Source of the DNA: Symsagittifera roscoffensis
Lineage: Eukaryota > Xenacoelomorpha > Acoela > Convolutidae
Length of the DNA: 64,000 nucleotides
NCBI RefSeq assembly: GCF_963678635.1
Contig: NC_087067.1
Location: 35,169,966 to 35,233,965 of the forward strand
Direction of reading: 5' to 3'
This document shows, in pieces, positions 55,140 through 64,000 of this stretch. The translations under genes were made by a program, and so were the position numbers. The notes beneath the pieces were generated by a model, which saw only the letters and a list, made by a program, of their open reading frames with translations, made no database searches and had not been told where the DNA came from. The stretch's first letter is position 1; every line of letters begins with the position of its first letter.

Positions 55140-56158
55140 GGTAACCCGCCAGACTTTATAACTTTGCCAATGTGCGCAAAATTGACACACCACTGAGACT
55201 AGTTCTATCACCGCCTGAAAGTTTTCATGATAACTTGAACAGAACCCTTGCTAAAATGTTGAGGGTCCTGATGGATCCAACTTTTAAACAAATTATTGGA
55301 TGCCAGGAGGCTAATAGAAGAAACCAACTTGGAATCCGACAAAAATCTAATTTGATGTTAAAAATTTCGGCACAAAGAGCCTATTCAAAGAAGCAATTGA
55401 TAGAGCGGTTAGAAAGTTAGATGAGCAGGAAAAACCATTGACAGTGGCGAGAAAGACTATGAAAAAGTTATTAATTATGGCCATCAATTAGATGCAATTT
55501 ACATGCAAAGAATCCTGGTTTGTTTCAAAACGTTAATTTAGCAGTGGGCGCCTCTGTGGCCGTAACATTAGCAAATCGTTGGCTCAAGGAGTATGCACAT
55601 GCAATTAGAAAGGAATTTTCTGAAATGACTTCAACCCCCAAGTATCTATAGAGAAATGTGACCTCAATGAAAAAAAGTATCACCTGTAATTCAAAAAGTA
55701 TAGAATTCGAGGATAGAAACTCAAAGATATATCAGACGCTCGTTACCGAAGCATAGATGAAAGGATCTGGTACTTTAAAAATTGCATTAGGAGGAAAGAA
55801 GTTGAGGCAGAATTGCAAGGTTTGAATTTTTGCCGCCGATACAATGAAGATATAAAAAACTTCGATCAAAAATGACCCTGAAAAAGTGCTTCAAGTCGCC
55901 AATTGAAATCGTATCTTCACCTACAGTTCACCATTGAAACACCAACTACAGATCTAGAAGTTAACACTAAAAGGGACAGTAGAGTGAGCTGTGGTTGGTA
56001 TCAAAAACCACGAGATAGAGTTACCAAATTCAACGTTAAGTTTTGTGCATCATCAGGAATAAACCTTCTCTTACAATATTTACAAAGCGATCAAAGATCT
56101 GAAAAAAGTCAAATTTGTCTAAAATTGCTCAAACTTTTTCTAATCAATCAAATTTAAA
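55140..56158 (+). pseudogene. Penelope-like element fragment, plus strand
   Basis: Heavily decayed PLE RT region. Recognisable blocks: DTPLRLVLSPPESFHDNLNR (the PLR.ILS segment near the RT start) and VSCGWYQKPRDRVTKFN (equal to CGWYQKPTDTGTILN of the minus copy at 57085-57040). The GIY-YIG part is absent. It abuts the 3' end of the minus-strand copy near 56160, so the two lie tail to tail. Confidence 0.7.
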
Positions 56159-56216
56159 CAATTGTAATAACATTATAAATTATTGATAACCTTTTCCGGT
56201 AAATTTCTGAGAATTT

Positions 56217-56654
56217 TCAAGTTTTTTGTTCGTTCATTGTTATAAAAGTTTGATTTGAGAATATTTTCGATTCTGACATGTCAATTTTTTGAAATTTAGC
56301 CATGTTATAGATATACTTTGATTTTAGTGTTAATTCTCGGACCCCTGAAATCATTCTAGTGTTGATCTTCGGCCTTTCCCTCCAAATATGCAAAGCCTCT
56401 AGTCTGAATAGCTTCTGAGTGTTGGTTGTTTGGTCTATAATCTCTGACTTTAGCTCAGCAGTACCGCATACCTCCTTATTACATTCTAACAAGAGTTGCC
56501 CTACTGGGGCTTCCTCTTTACGTTGTTCATCGCCACTCCTGATTAAATTACGGACTGTCTGGCCGATATAGGAGGAGTTACATCCACTATATGTAAACTT
56601 ATACACCACTTTGGATCTCAGTTCACAAGCAAAGAAAGTTTCGAGAGTTGACAA
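56217..56654 (-). pseudogene. PLE GIY-YIG endonuclease domain
   Basis: One open frame of 145 codons: VVYKFTYSGCNSSYIGQTVR contains the GIY-YIG-like pair (Y...YIGQT) and the following Arg, with the linker EEAPVGQLLLEC and EALHIWRERPKINT (catalytic-type Glu in the E-LxI block). This nuclease nicks DNA for target-primed reverse transcription in EN+ PLEs. Compared with the copy at 6.9 kb, residues HLTTRIEEH are changed to LIRSGDEQ, so activity is doubtful. Confidence 0.8.
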
Positions 56655-56855
56655 GCATGTTTTGAATTTTCTTGTTGTAGAAATTAATTGTGCCCCGGAT
56701 AATTGCCGAAGCCTTGCAGCTACTAGTTAAGATGGATTGCCCCGATATTGTTTTTTAAAAGGGGGGAGAAAGGTGAGTCTTTCAACCATTTATCGTTCAT
56801 CGGTTCTGATTCTCCATTCTACAGTTTTTTTCTCTCATTGATCTTGATAAAAGTT

Positions 56856-57927
56856 TTAATCACCAACCTGTCTAACCATTTTTTTGGATAATGATTTTAA
56901 ACCCATTGTTTCCAACTTTTTTCCAATGTCCGGTCGAATTTTACCTTTTGTTGAGGTTCTTCCGAAAACCCTTTGAACCGCCCATTCAAAAACGCTTCTA
57001 TCGTATTGTAAAGGTGCGCAGCCTCTAAAATTCAGAATGGTGCCGGTATCAGTAGGTTTTTGGTACCAACCACATGTGACTTTTCGTCCTGAGTCCACGT
57101 TAAAATTTATATCCAAAAAGGCCAAATTACTGTTACTATGAAGTTCTGCTATGGTTAACTGCAAACTTGGATGCAACTTTTTGTTAGCCTCGAGGATTGC
57201 CCCAGAATCGCCCTTGACAGTTCTAACTATGTCATCCACATATCTTAGAAAAACTTAAACACCATTCCCAGTCCAATCTGTTTCTTGTTGTTTTTTGCAA
57301 GTCAGACTAAATCATACTGTTTCAGCGATGTTTGCGTAATCGGATTCCGATATGCTACAAATTTCACCTTCTACCCCTTTAGTTCGATATGTAACCTTTT
57401 TCTGACATCAAGGGCAGACTTCTTTATTTATCCTTATTTATCTTACCTATCCTTATTATCCTTAGTCAGTTTTGGTACTTCTTTCATTAATGCAGGTTTG
57501 TATTATTTGAGCCACAAATTGGCCTGTATTACTGCAAGGGAGGCGCCCATTGCTAAACGGCCTTTTGTACATAGATTGCTTTTAGATTTTTAGAGTGTAG
57601 CTTACTCACTGCCAAATTTAGTAGTTTTTTCAGAGTTTTGTGAGATACTTCCGAAGGGTTGATTTGCTCATATAATCTCTGTAGGGCTATTTCAACAACT
57701 TCCTTAAGCGGGACATTAGTGTACAGACACTTAACATCAAGGGAAACTATTCTCTCATCAGAGTCCAACTCTGTTTTCTCCAAGATCTCCTTGGACATTT
57801 GAGTGTTCGTTTCTATGTTTGCCCCCTCAATTTTATCAAAGTGTTTTGCCAATGTTTTATATAGGTGGACATATGAGCTACCAGGCAAAGAAAGGACGGA
57901 ACGAAGTGGTGTGCCTTCTTTGTGCAC
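56856..57927 (-). pseudogene. PLE reverse transcriptase with zinc-finger-like insert
   Basis: Frame pieces 57927-57553 and 57239-56856 hold the RT core. The A box is SLDVKCLYTNV, and the C box is YVDDIVRTVKG. Between them, at about 57430-57290, decayed sequence reads CQKKVTYRTKGVE, then SESDYANIAETV, which resembles a Cys-rich finger found between RT boxes B and C in some animal PLEs (CP.C..KVT.R.KGVEC..C...H.KC). Most of its later cysteines are lost here. Confidence 0.7.
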
Positions 57928-58930
57928 TTTTGCTTATCCATACAGCCTAGCCGACTGCGCCCCCGTTGATATCAACCTAGTATACAGCGCTTCGCTAGTC
58001 TAGTCCTTCTTTCTTATGGCGAGTAATTCTTTGTTTATGACTGTTTCAATATTCATGATAACGCTGTGGTCCAGATTCTTCTCCTCACATAATTTTTCTT
58101 CCTGTATTAAATTTTTCAGTTTCTTCTCATATGTCTATTTTTTCATCACACAAAAACCCACCCCCTTGTCAAACGGCACTGCCAGAAGACCGTTGTGCTT
58201 CCACTACTTTCTGGCTTTTTGAACACTTTTGTTAGAGGGGGTCTGTTTCACTTTCCTAGCATATCTCTTGGAGCTGCATTAATCCCACATAATTTTTCTT
58301 TATGTATTCTTTTAAATTTCAGTTCAATCAAAAAACTAGCAATATCCACAAGGAAGTGAATTTTATTGAAATTGTCTCTTACCGGATGTTTTCGTCCAAA
58401 CCACTGCGGCAAAATCATTTCATCTAAGATTCTGACTGACCTATCATCTAAATTTTTAATGGTCTATCCTGTCTTTCCGAAAATTTTTCAAGCTTTTTTT
58501 GAGTCGGCTTATCAGGTTGTTGACAGTACACCTTGCTGTTTTTTTAGATAGAATGTTACCAAAGGCCACCACTTCTAATCTATACCCCTTATCACTACCT
58601 CCCTTTCACTAGCCTCTCTTTCGCTTTCGCTAGATTACCTGATGCATTAAAACTATCTGCTTTTGTCTGGCTCATCTCAGATCTTAAGAGTCTTATTTAA
58701 AAGCTGTGCAACGCTTGATTCGAAAAAAAAATCACCGTTATCAGGCACGCGATACGGTAGAAAAAAATCTGGTTTAATGTCGTTATCGAGACATTTGTTC
58801 AGATATTTAATTCTCAGAAAACTGCTAATCAAGTTTACAAATTGGTTTAATCAAACTAACACAAGTTGCCAGGTGAGTTTCTTGTTTCTTTTCAGATCAA
58901 TCTTAGGAATGGTGGTGGCAGCAAAATTGC

Positions 58931-59750
58931 GTTCATCTTTTCATCGCAGGCCAAGAGCACTGAAACTCATGTGGCACTCAGTAAAAAATGGTTTGCGATG
59001 ATTTTTATTCTGGGCCCGTATTTTTGAGAAAATGCCTTGCAGGTGGTCTCAATGGGACAGCACCACCGGTAGTGAGTTTAATTTCAATTCGCTTGACTGG
59101 TGCATTCGGAGATACTGTCTGAGGACCTCAGGATTCTGTCGCTTGCTTATAGGGATAAGGTTACCGATTGTGTTTATGACAGTTATCTCTGTCTTCCGCA
59201 GATCCTTAAAAGTATCGGGAGTGCTCGTTCTCCGACAGTAGACAATGGCACTTATTTATCTTCGTTTCGATTGTAGATAAACGGGTAGTTAATCAAGTGG
59301 GCAGGGCGTATAGTTGTTAATGCGATGGGATGATATGCTGTTGTTCAGCACATTGTTCCAGAGGATAATCTGCTGACTGGCCAGAATTTGCTGGTCCAAC
59401 AACACTCGCAAATTCTTCCCCCTGTTCAAGATATTGGGTTCAAAGATAGGCCGGGGACTGCGTAGACCTTCTGCTCCGTCTCTATCCGTTTCTATCGCTC
59501 AAGGTGTTTCAGGCTGTGAAAAAGGGAATTGGCAGCTACAATCATCGCCATTTTAACTTAAACACTATTGACATTATGAACAAGAAGTGGTAGTAAAATT
59601 CTCTACGTTTGATTAAAAAATTGAGTTACTGACTGTTTTCAAAGAAGGTTATAAGAATTTCAATACAACAAGTTAGGGTGACAAACAGAGTTCTTCTGTT
59701 AGCAGTTTCAAGCTACCACCTACGCTGATTATTCAAAAATGAGATAACCA
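58931..59750. other. No supported gene
   Basis: Unassigned; possibly the start of the PLE and the 3' flank of the next LINE. Open frames are short and unmatched. Confidence 0.45.
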
Positions 59751-60029
59751 CACTGAGAACTTTTTGAAGAAAAAAAAAGAAGTTTTTATTTGCACATCGA
59801 AATTAGTTTCAATACACAAGTGTATGTCAAATGTTTTCTATCAATTCATAAAAATATCATAACATCATTATATACGCATAGTTACAAAAAACAAAACAAA
59901 ATCTGTTACAATTATTGATGATTACTTTTCACCTGAGAGCTTCAAGCTGGTTAATTTATAAATGTTATGATAAAAACTTGAAGCTTTTCCATGAAATTTT
60001 ACCATGAGTTGCCACAGAGGTGTCTTCTT

Positions 60030-61375
60030 TAAATAATAATAAATAATCATTCCTGTATTTTATCTTTGCTTTTCTGTATGTAAGTGTGTATTTAAAATTG
60101 ATTTTTTATCATCTGTTAATTTATTCCAGATAATGACGGACTTTTTAAAGAAGGAATTTTCTATGTTTTGCCCATTATATCTGTCGCCGAATTATAATTT
60201 TTGGTTTCTTGTATTAATATCTATTTGGTGGTTATCATACTCAATGTTATTATAGGCTGGCAATAATTGATGTTGTTTTTTCCAAAAATGACATTCTATT
60301 TTATACTCCAGAAACATTGTTACTGGCAATATATTGTGTTTTAGCTTCAAGCCCAGCTTAACTTTTTTACAGAGATATCATTAAGTTAGCGGATATTACC
60401 CTGAAAAGAATTGCTGGGTAAGGCAAATGACTAATTACCAGTGCATTCATTATCAAGAGTCTTGTTTTTACTGGCAATTGATTTTTGATTGATTGGAGTG
60501 TTTTCATTCCGCATGCCATTTTCCTGAGAATCCTTTTAATTTCATCTTGAAATGTTTGAAACTGATCTAGAACTACTTCTAGGTAATTAACATTGGTCTT
60601 TTCCACAATTATTTTATCATCTAGAGTTATAGTATAGTTTTCATCCTTTTTCCCTGAATGTTTTTTGCTGAAAACAATGAGTTCTGATTTTTTTTGCCTC
60701 AACTGAAGTGAGTGTTCCAAAAAATAATTTGCCAACAGACTGCAATTGGCTTCGAGTGCTTTAAGAGGTTTTTTGGATCGTTATTTTCACAGAATAGTAA
60801 TGTATCATCCGCATATTGAACTATTTTACATGTTTTGTCAATTTGTTTGTTGAGATCGTTAATGTAGAGATTGAATTTTAGAGGGCCAAGGACAGTGCTC
60901 TGTGGGACACCCTGCTCAAGTGCAATCCAATCCGATTCGGTGTTAACAATAGTTTTCTGGCTTCGGTTGGTGATAAAGAAAGTGATCATTTCTACAGCTT
61001 CTTCTGAAAAATTTAACCCATTTAGTTTCTCTTTAAGATAAGTATGATCAATAGAATCAAATGCTTTAGAGAGATCCATTAGGGAGCGTGCTACAGTTTT
61101 GTTGTTGTCTATTGCTTTTTTGAATGTTCAGTGCAATAAAGAATAGCGTCGATTGTTGAATAAGATATTCTGAAACCAAATTGGGTATTACTTAGTAATT
61201 TTTGGGATATCGTATAATCGTTGATTTGTTTATATAACAATTTTTCAAAAATTTTTGAGAGAGCCCCACTTATAGAGATAGGCCTATAATTTTCTGGTAG
61301 TTCTGGATCATCCTTTTTGTATATTGGTGTGACAGTTGCTTTTTTGAGCTTGCAAGTATATGTCTTGTTTTTCAT
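60030..61375 (-). pseudogene. LINE reverse transcriptase
   Basis: Blocks in order: KKATVTPIYKKDDPELPENY and RPISISGALSKIFEKLLYKQ; QFGFRISYSTIDAIL; MDLSKAFDSIDHTYLKEKL (catalytic Asp); QGVPQSTVLGPLKFNLYIND; IVQYADDTLLFCE (YADD box); then LRQKKSELIVFSKKH and VNYLEVVLDQ. A last domain near 60180-60060 has FFKKSVIIWNKLTDDKKS, the usual LINE C-terminus. Three frames are needed, so it is inactive. Confidence 0.88.
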
Positions 61376-62275
61376 AACTCATTGTATAGAAATGTCAGAT
61401 GTGTCTATATTTCATTGCAGCCATCCTTTAATGCCCAGGCTGGACTTTTGGATGGACCTGGTGCCGTTCGAAAATTTAAATTATGTATTTATTTTTTACA
61501 TTCAGGTGATGTGATGAATCGGAATGAAAATTTATTATTATTTTGAATGTTGCAAGTAGAAGTCGGTGGACTTTGCCTGATTTTTGAATTTTTCTCATAA
61601 AAGCATCCAAGAGTTGAGAACTTGTAATTTAACAGGTTCGCCATCTGTTTTGGTTATGAAATCACCGAAAAAGTTTCTGAGTAATAGAATGAGGTTGGAA
61701 GATTTTTTTGAGTTTCTTGTATCATTATTATACTCCATTTTTTGTGTTCGCTTTTTTTCGAGTTAAACAGTTGGGATATGAGTTTATCATCTTCGTAGTT
61801 TACATTAGGTTTGTCGCTGCGAACGAAAATAGTCTTCTGTGGGGCACATTCTTTAATGGTGTCATCAATGTTAGATATGTAGATGTCGAACATTACTTCG
61901 GTATTGTTATTGCTATAGAAAATTCTCCAATTTATAGCTGATGGTTTTTGTTTGAATTTGTAATCGGAGTAATTGGATTTGTGATATTTTTTTTACGTTT
62001 GATTGGTCTCACATTCTGTTATGATTGGTCAGTCTTAATTGGTGGTGTGAATACTATTGAATTGTTTGTTAAATATTTTATGCTGAGGTCGGTGATAATA
62101 TAGTCAATTAGTGGTTTTGAGTGAGTAGGTGTTAATTTGTTAGTGACGTCCAGATTATATGGTATTAAGATTGTATTTAAAGACTGTTTGTCGTGTTCGT
62201 TGAGATAGTTGAGATTGTAATCTCTTAGTAAAATTAGGTTTGAATTAAATGATTGTGCAGGGTCAATTGATTTAG

Positions 62276-62632
62276 CTAGTGCATGTTCTGTGCATAGTCA
62301 ATTGTTTTGACTTCTAAGAAGTCTGTTTTGTTGTTTGTATTAGGATTGTAGGCTAGGTTTAATAGAGTGGTTCTATCATTTTTATTGAGTCCGGCTTTGA
62401 ATTTAATCCAGATGCTATCATACTTTTTGTGCATGTTGTTTAAGTCATGTCTTACCTTCGGGTATAACTTTTTAGGAACCAGTAACATGACCCCTCCACT
62501 CTTCAGTTTCGTACTTGATTCATAAGTTCTATCACATCTGAACAACTTATATTTGTCATTGTCTATGGCCCAAAGATTATCGTCCTTCAGCATTGAACCA
62601 TGTCTCGGAAAATCCGAAAACTGCATTATCAC
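62276..62632 (-). pseudogene. LINE EEP endonuclease
   Basis: Frame with LFRCDRTYESSTKLKSGGVM and LLVPKKLYPK, matching the R.DR...KSGGV.LLV block of LINE apurinic-like endonucleases, and later LLNLAYNPN (the N.Y.P type strand). The ETW box upstream and the SDH end are not in this frame. Confidence 0.75.
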
Positions 62633-63065
62633 TAAAAGTTTTCATAAATTGTTTGAGATCTGAACGCTTCCTAGCTAAACTCCTACAATTAAGGTGTAGT
62701 ACTTTTTTTGTTGTTGTATTTTTCCAGTTTTTTCTTTATTTGTAGGGTCCATGAAGGATCCTGGTTTTGAGTGGATATCCCCTGATGTTAGGAGAGTTTT
62801 ATGAAGGGACCTTTCTTATTTTTTGTTAGTCTTGCTTGTGTTTTTATATAATAATCGTGATAGTAATAGCTTATTTATTTTATTAAGTATAGTGCAATAG
62901 TCTTTGTTCGAGTTTTTTGTGGCAACCCATGGAAAAAGATTCTTTCCTTTTTTATTCAGTGACTTGAAAGCTACAAATTTATCGCTTTCGCAGAAGCTGA
63001 TGACAGATATGCTAGTTAAGACAAAAAAATTTAGCATATCGTTTTGTAGAACAATGAGTTATTGT

Positions 63066-64000
63066 TTAAATTATTTTGACCAGTTTGTCGGTCATATGGG
63101 TGCATGCGATCGTTATATTAGGGTCGATTGGCAGACCTATAAACATTATTATGTTGATAATTGGAAGCATTTTTTGGTTGGAAATTGCTTTTCCAGTATA
63201 TTGAGTGGCTGGTTTTACCCTCAGGAGTTTACTTGAGCGTTTGAACACGTATGAGCCGAGGCAATTGCGTAAAAATGGTATACCCAATTCATCGTTCATG
63301 TGTAGTGTCAAAATAGAAACTCTGATAGCTCTCCAAGCTTTTTCTGCTTGAATTTAGATTTAGCACCTCAAATCCCGTCGTCGAACCATACTTTTCATTC
63401 AGAAAACGATTGTAATGATCATTTTTGTCGTTGGCATCATCATTGTTAAGTATTGGCGGTAGTTCGCAAATAACAATCGAATCTGGTGAAAATTTTGCAG
63501 TTAATAAAGCGATAGGTTCTTTATATTTAAGGCTAAATTCATCAACCGTTGGTAATTTTTCTTTAAGATCGAGTTTGTCCCATCTTGCTTTATCACACAC
63601 TTAAATTTTTCTTCAATATATTGGTCAAGGACTTTTATTTTCTCCTCAGTGGAGCTACCCCTGTATGCATGAACAACCGCATCATTGGGGAAAGTTTCAG
63701 TTTTTACCCTAGCAATTATACTTGAACCCGAAAATAAGGTTACACACTCCTCTGGTATAATAATAATATGTGAATTCAACATCTCAATGAGACAAAAAGT
63801 GGAAAAAAAAGAGTTTTTATTCAGTTCCACTTCCAAGATCGGTACCGCTCATGGATCAAGTGTCAACCTCTAAACTTCCTTGACTTTTTGCTGGATTGTT
63901 CCGTGTTGTGAGAAACCGACACAAGTGTCAATGTGCATATCTGAGATAATCACACAACCGCAGTACTTGCAACTACATGTCTCATCGTCCACAGATTCGT
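63066..64000 (-). pseudogene. LINE ORF1 with SGNH-hydrolase-like domain
   Basis: From the right edge: CSCKYCGCVIISDMHIDTC, a small Cys/His finger-like cluster at 63979-63920; then 63836-63501 with NDAVVHAYRGSSTEEKIKVL and CVIKQDGTNSILKK, and 63600-63066 with KFSPDSIVICELPPILNN, RFLNEKYGSTTGFEVLNLN and LNDELGIPFLRN. The order GSS.., Q.GTNS, I.E.PP, and a late D.L..G resembles the esterase (SGNH) domain of ORF1 in some CR1/Jockey LINEs. It is split over several frames. Confidence 0.65.

Larger units (their letters stand above)
56160..58930 (-). mobile_element. Penelope-like element, nearly full length, decayed
   Basis: Minus-strand PLE with N-terminal region, RT and C-terminal GIY-YIG nuclease. 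Landmarks: GLLAVPFDKGVGFCVM near 58200; HKEGTPLRSVLSLPGSS and ERIVSLDVKCLYTNVPLKE (catalytic Asp) in 57927-57553; the YVDDIVRTVKGD box near 57235; GCAPLQYDRSVFEWAVQRVF; then SGCNSSYIGQTVRNLIRSG and LEALHIWRERPKINTR in 56654-56217. It has several stops and shifts. The same family as the PLE at 6661-7623. Confidence 0.85.
59900..64000 (-). mobile_element. LINE (Jockey/CR1-type) running off the right edge
   Basis: Minus-strand LINE with ORF1 (64000-63066), endonuclease (62632-62276), linker (61893-61654) and RT (61375-60367), then a C-terminal domain to about 60030 and an AT-rich 3' end near 59900. Several stops and frameshifts in ORF2. The 5' end lies beyond the window. Confidence 0.85.

Noticed and set aside
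58600-59560. Plus-strand frames as a DIRS-like or other retroelement
   Set aside because: Those up to about 59000 are mostly antisense to the PLE N-terminal region; the rest show no RT or recombinase motif.

Overview
This is a 64 kb stretch of an AT-rich, repeat-dense animal genome. No prokaryotic gene layout is present. The evidence for a metazoan is the mix of retroelements: L2/CR1-type LINEs with a zinc-finger, coiled-coil and RRM ORF1, Penelope-like elements with a GIY-YIG nuclease, a LINE with a restriction-like endonuclease, and a large Gypsy element. The species cannot be read from the sequence; an aquatic invertebrate such as a cnidarian or tunicate is only a guess.

Layout. 0.2-5.7 kb holds a LINE tail, a single arm of an inverted-repeat element and degenerate tandem repeats. 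5.96-30.1 kb is best read as one plus-strand L2-like LINE that has been opened by three later insertions: a 5'-truncated Penelope-like element (6661-7623, 14-bp target duplication), a 5'-truncated REL-endonuclease LINE (8445-10580, 12-bp target duplication, poly(A) tail), and a 14.4 kb minus-strand Gypsy element (10859-25270) with ~913-bp LTRs. The right end of the Gypsy insertion (leader, 5' LTR and ~135 bp of L2 flank) was then duplicated in tandem, giving a third LTR at 27579-28491. The L2 reverse transcriptase resumes at 28492. A second, partial L2 copy (30346-32660) lacks the Gypsy and the REL-LINE and supplies empty sites for both.

33.1-38.9 kb contains dispersed repeats, a minus-strand 2A-like peptide motif, and a degenerate satellite. 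39.1-53.2 kb is dominated by inverted-repeat elements: a 1.24 kb foldback element, and four members of a non-autonomous family with CCCGCACT termini and 2-bp target duplications whose interiors are rich in near-palindromic ATCGAT motifs; one carries seven 149-bp tandem units. Between them lie the only convincing host gene, a compact single-exon gene for a secreted cysteine-rich protein (43319-42870, minus), a possible relative of it at 48.2-48.4 kb, and two weaker exon candidates.

55.1-59 kb holds two Penelope-like copies in tail-to-tail orientation, the minus one nearly full length with traces of a zinc-finger insert inside the RT. 59.9-64 kb is a minus-strand LINE with an SGNH-hydrolase-like ORF1 running off the right edge. 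Most coding matter here is decayed, so the genes do not form a pathway; the window is mainly a record of nested insertion and local duplication around a few small host genes.
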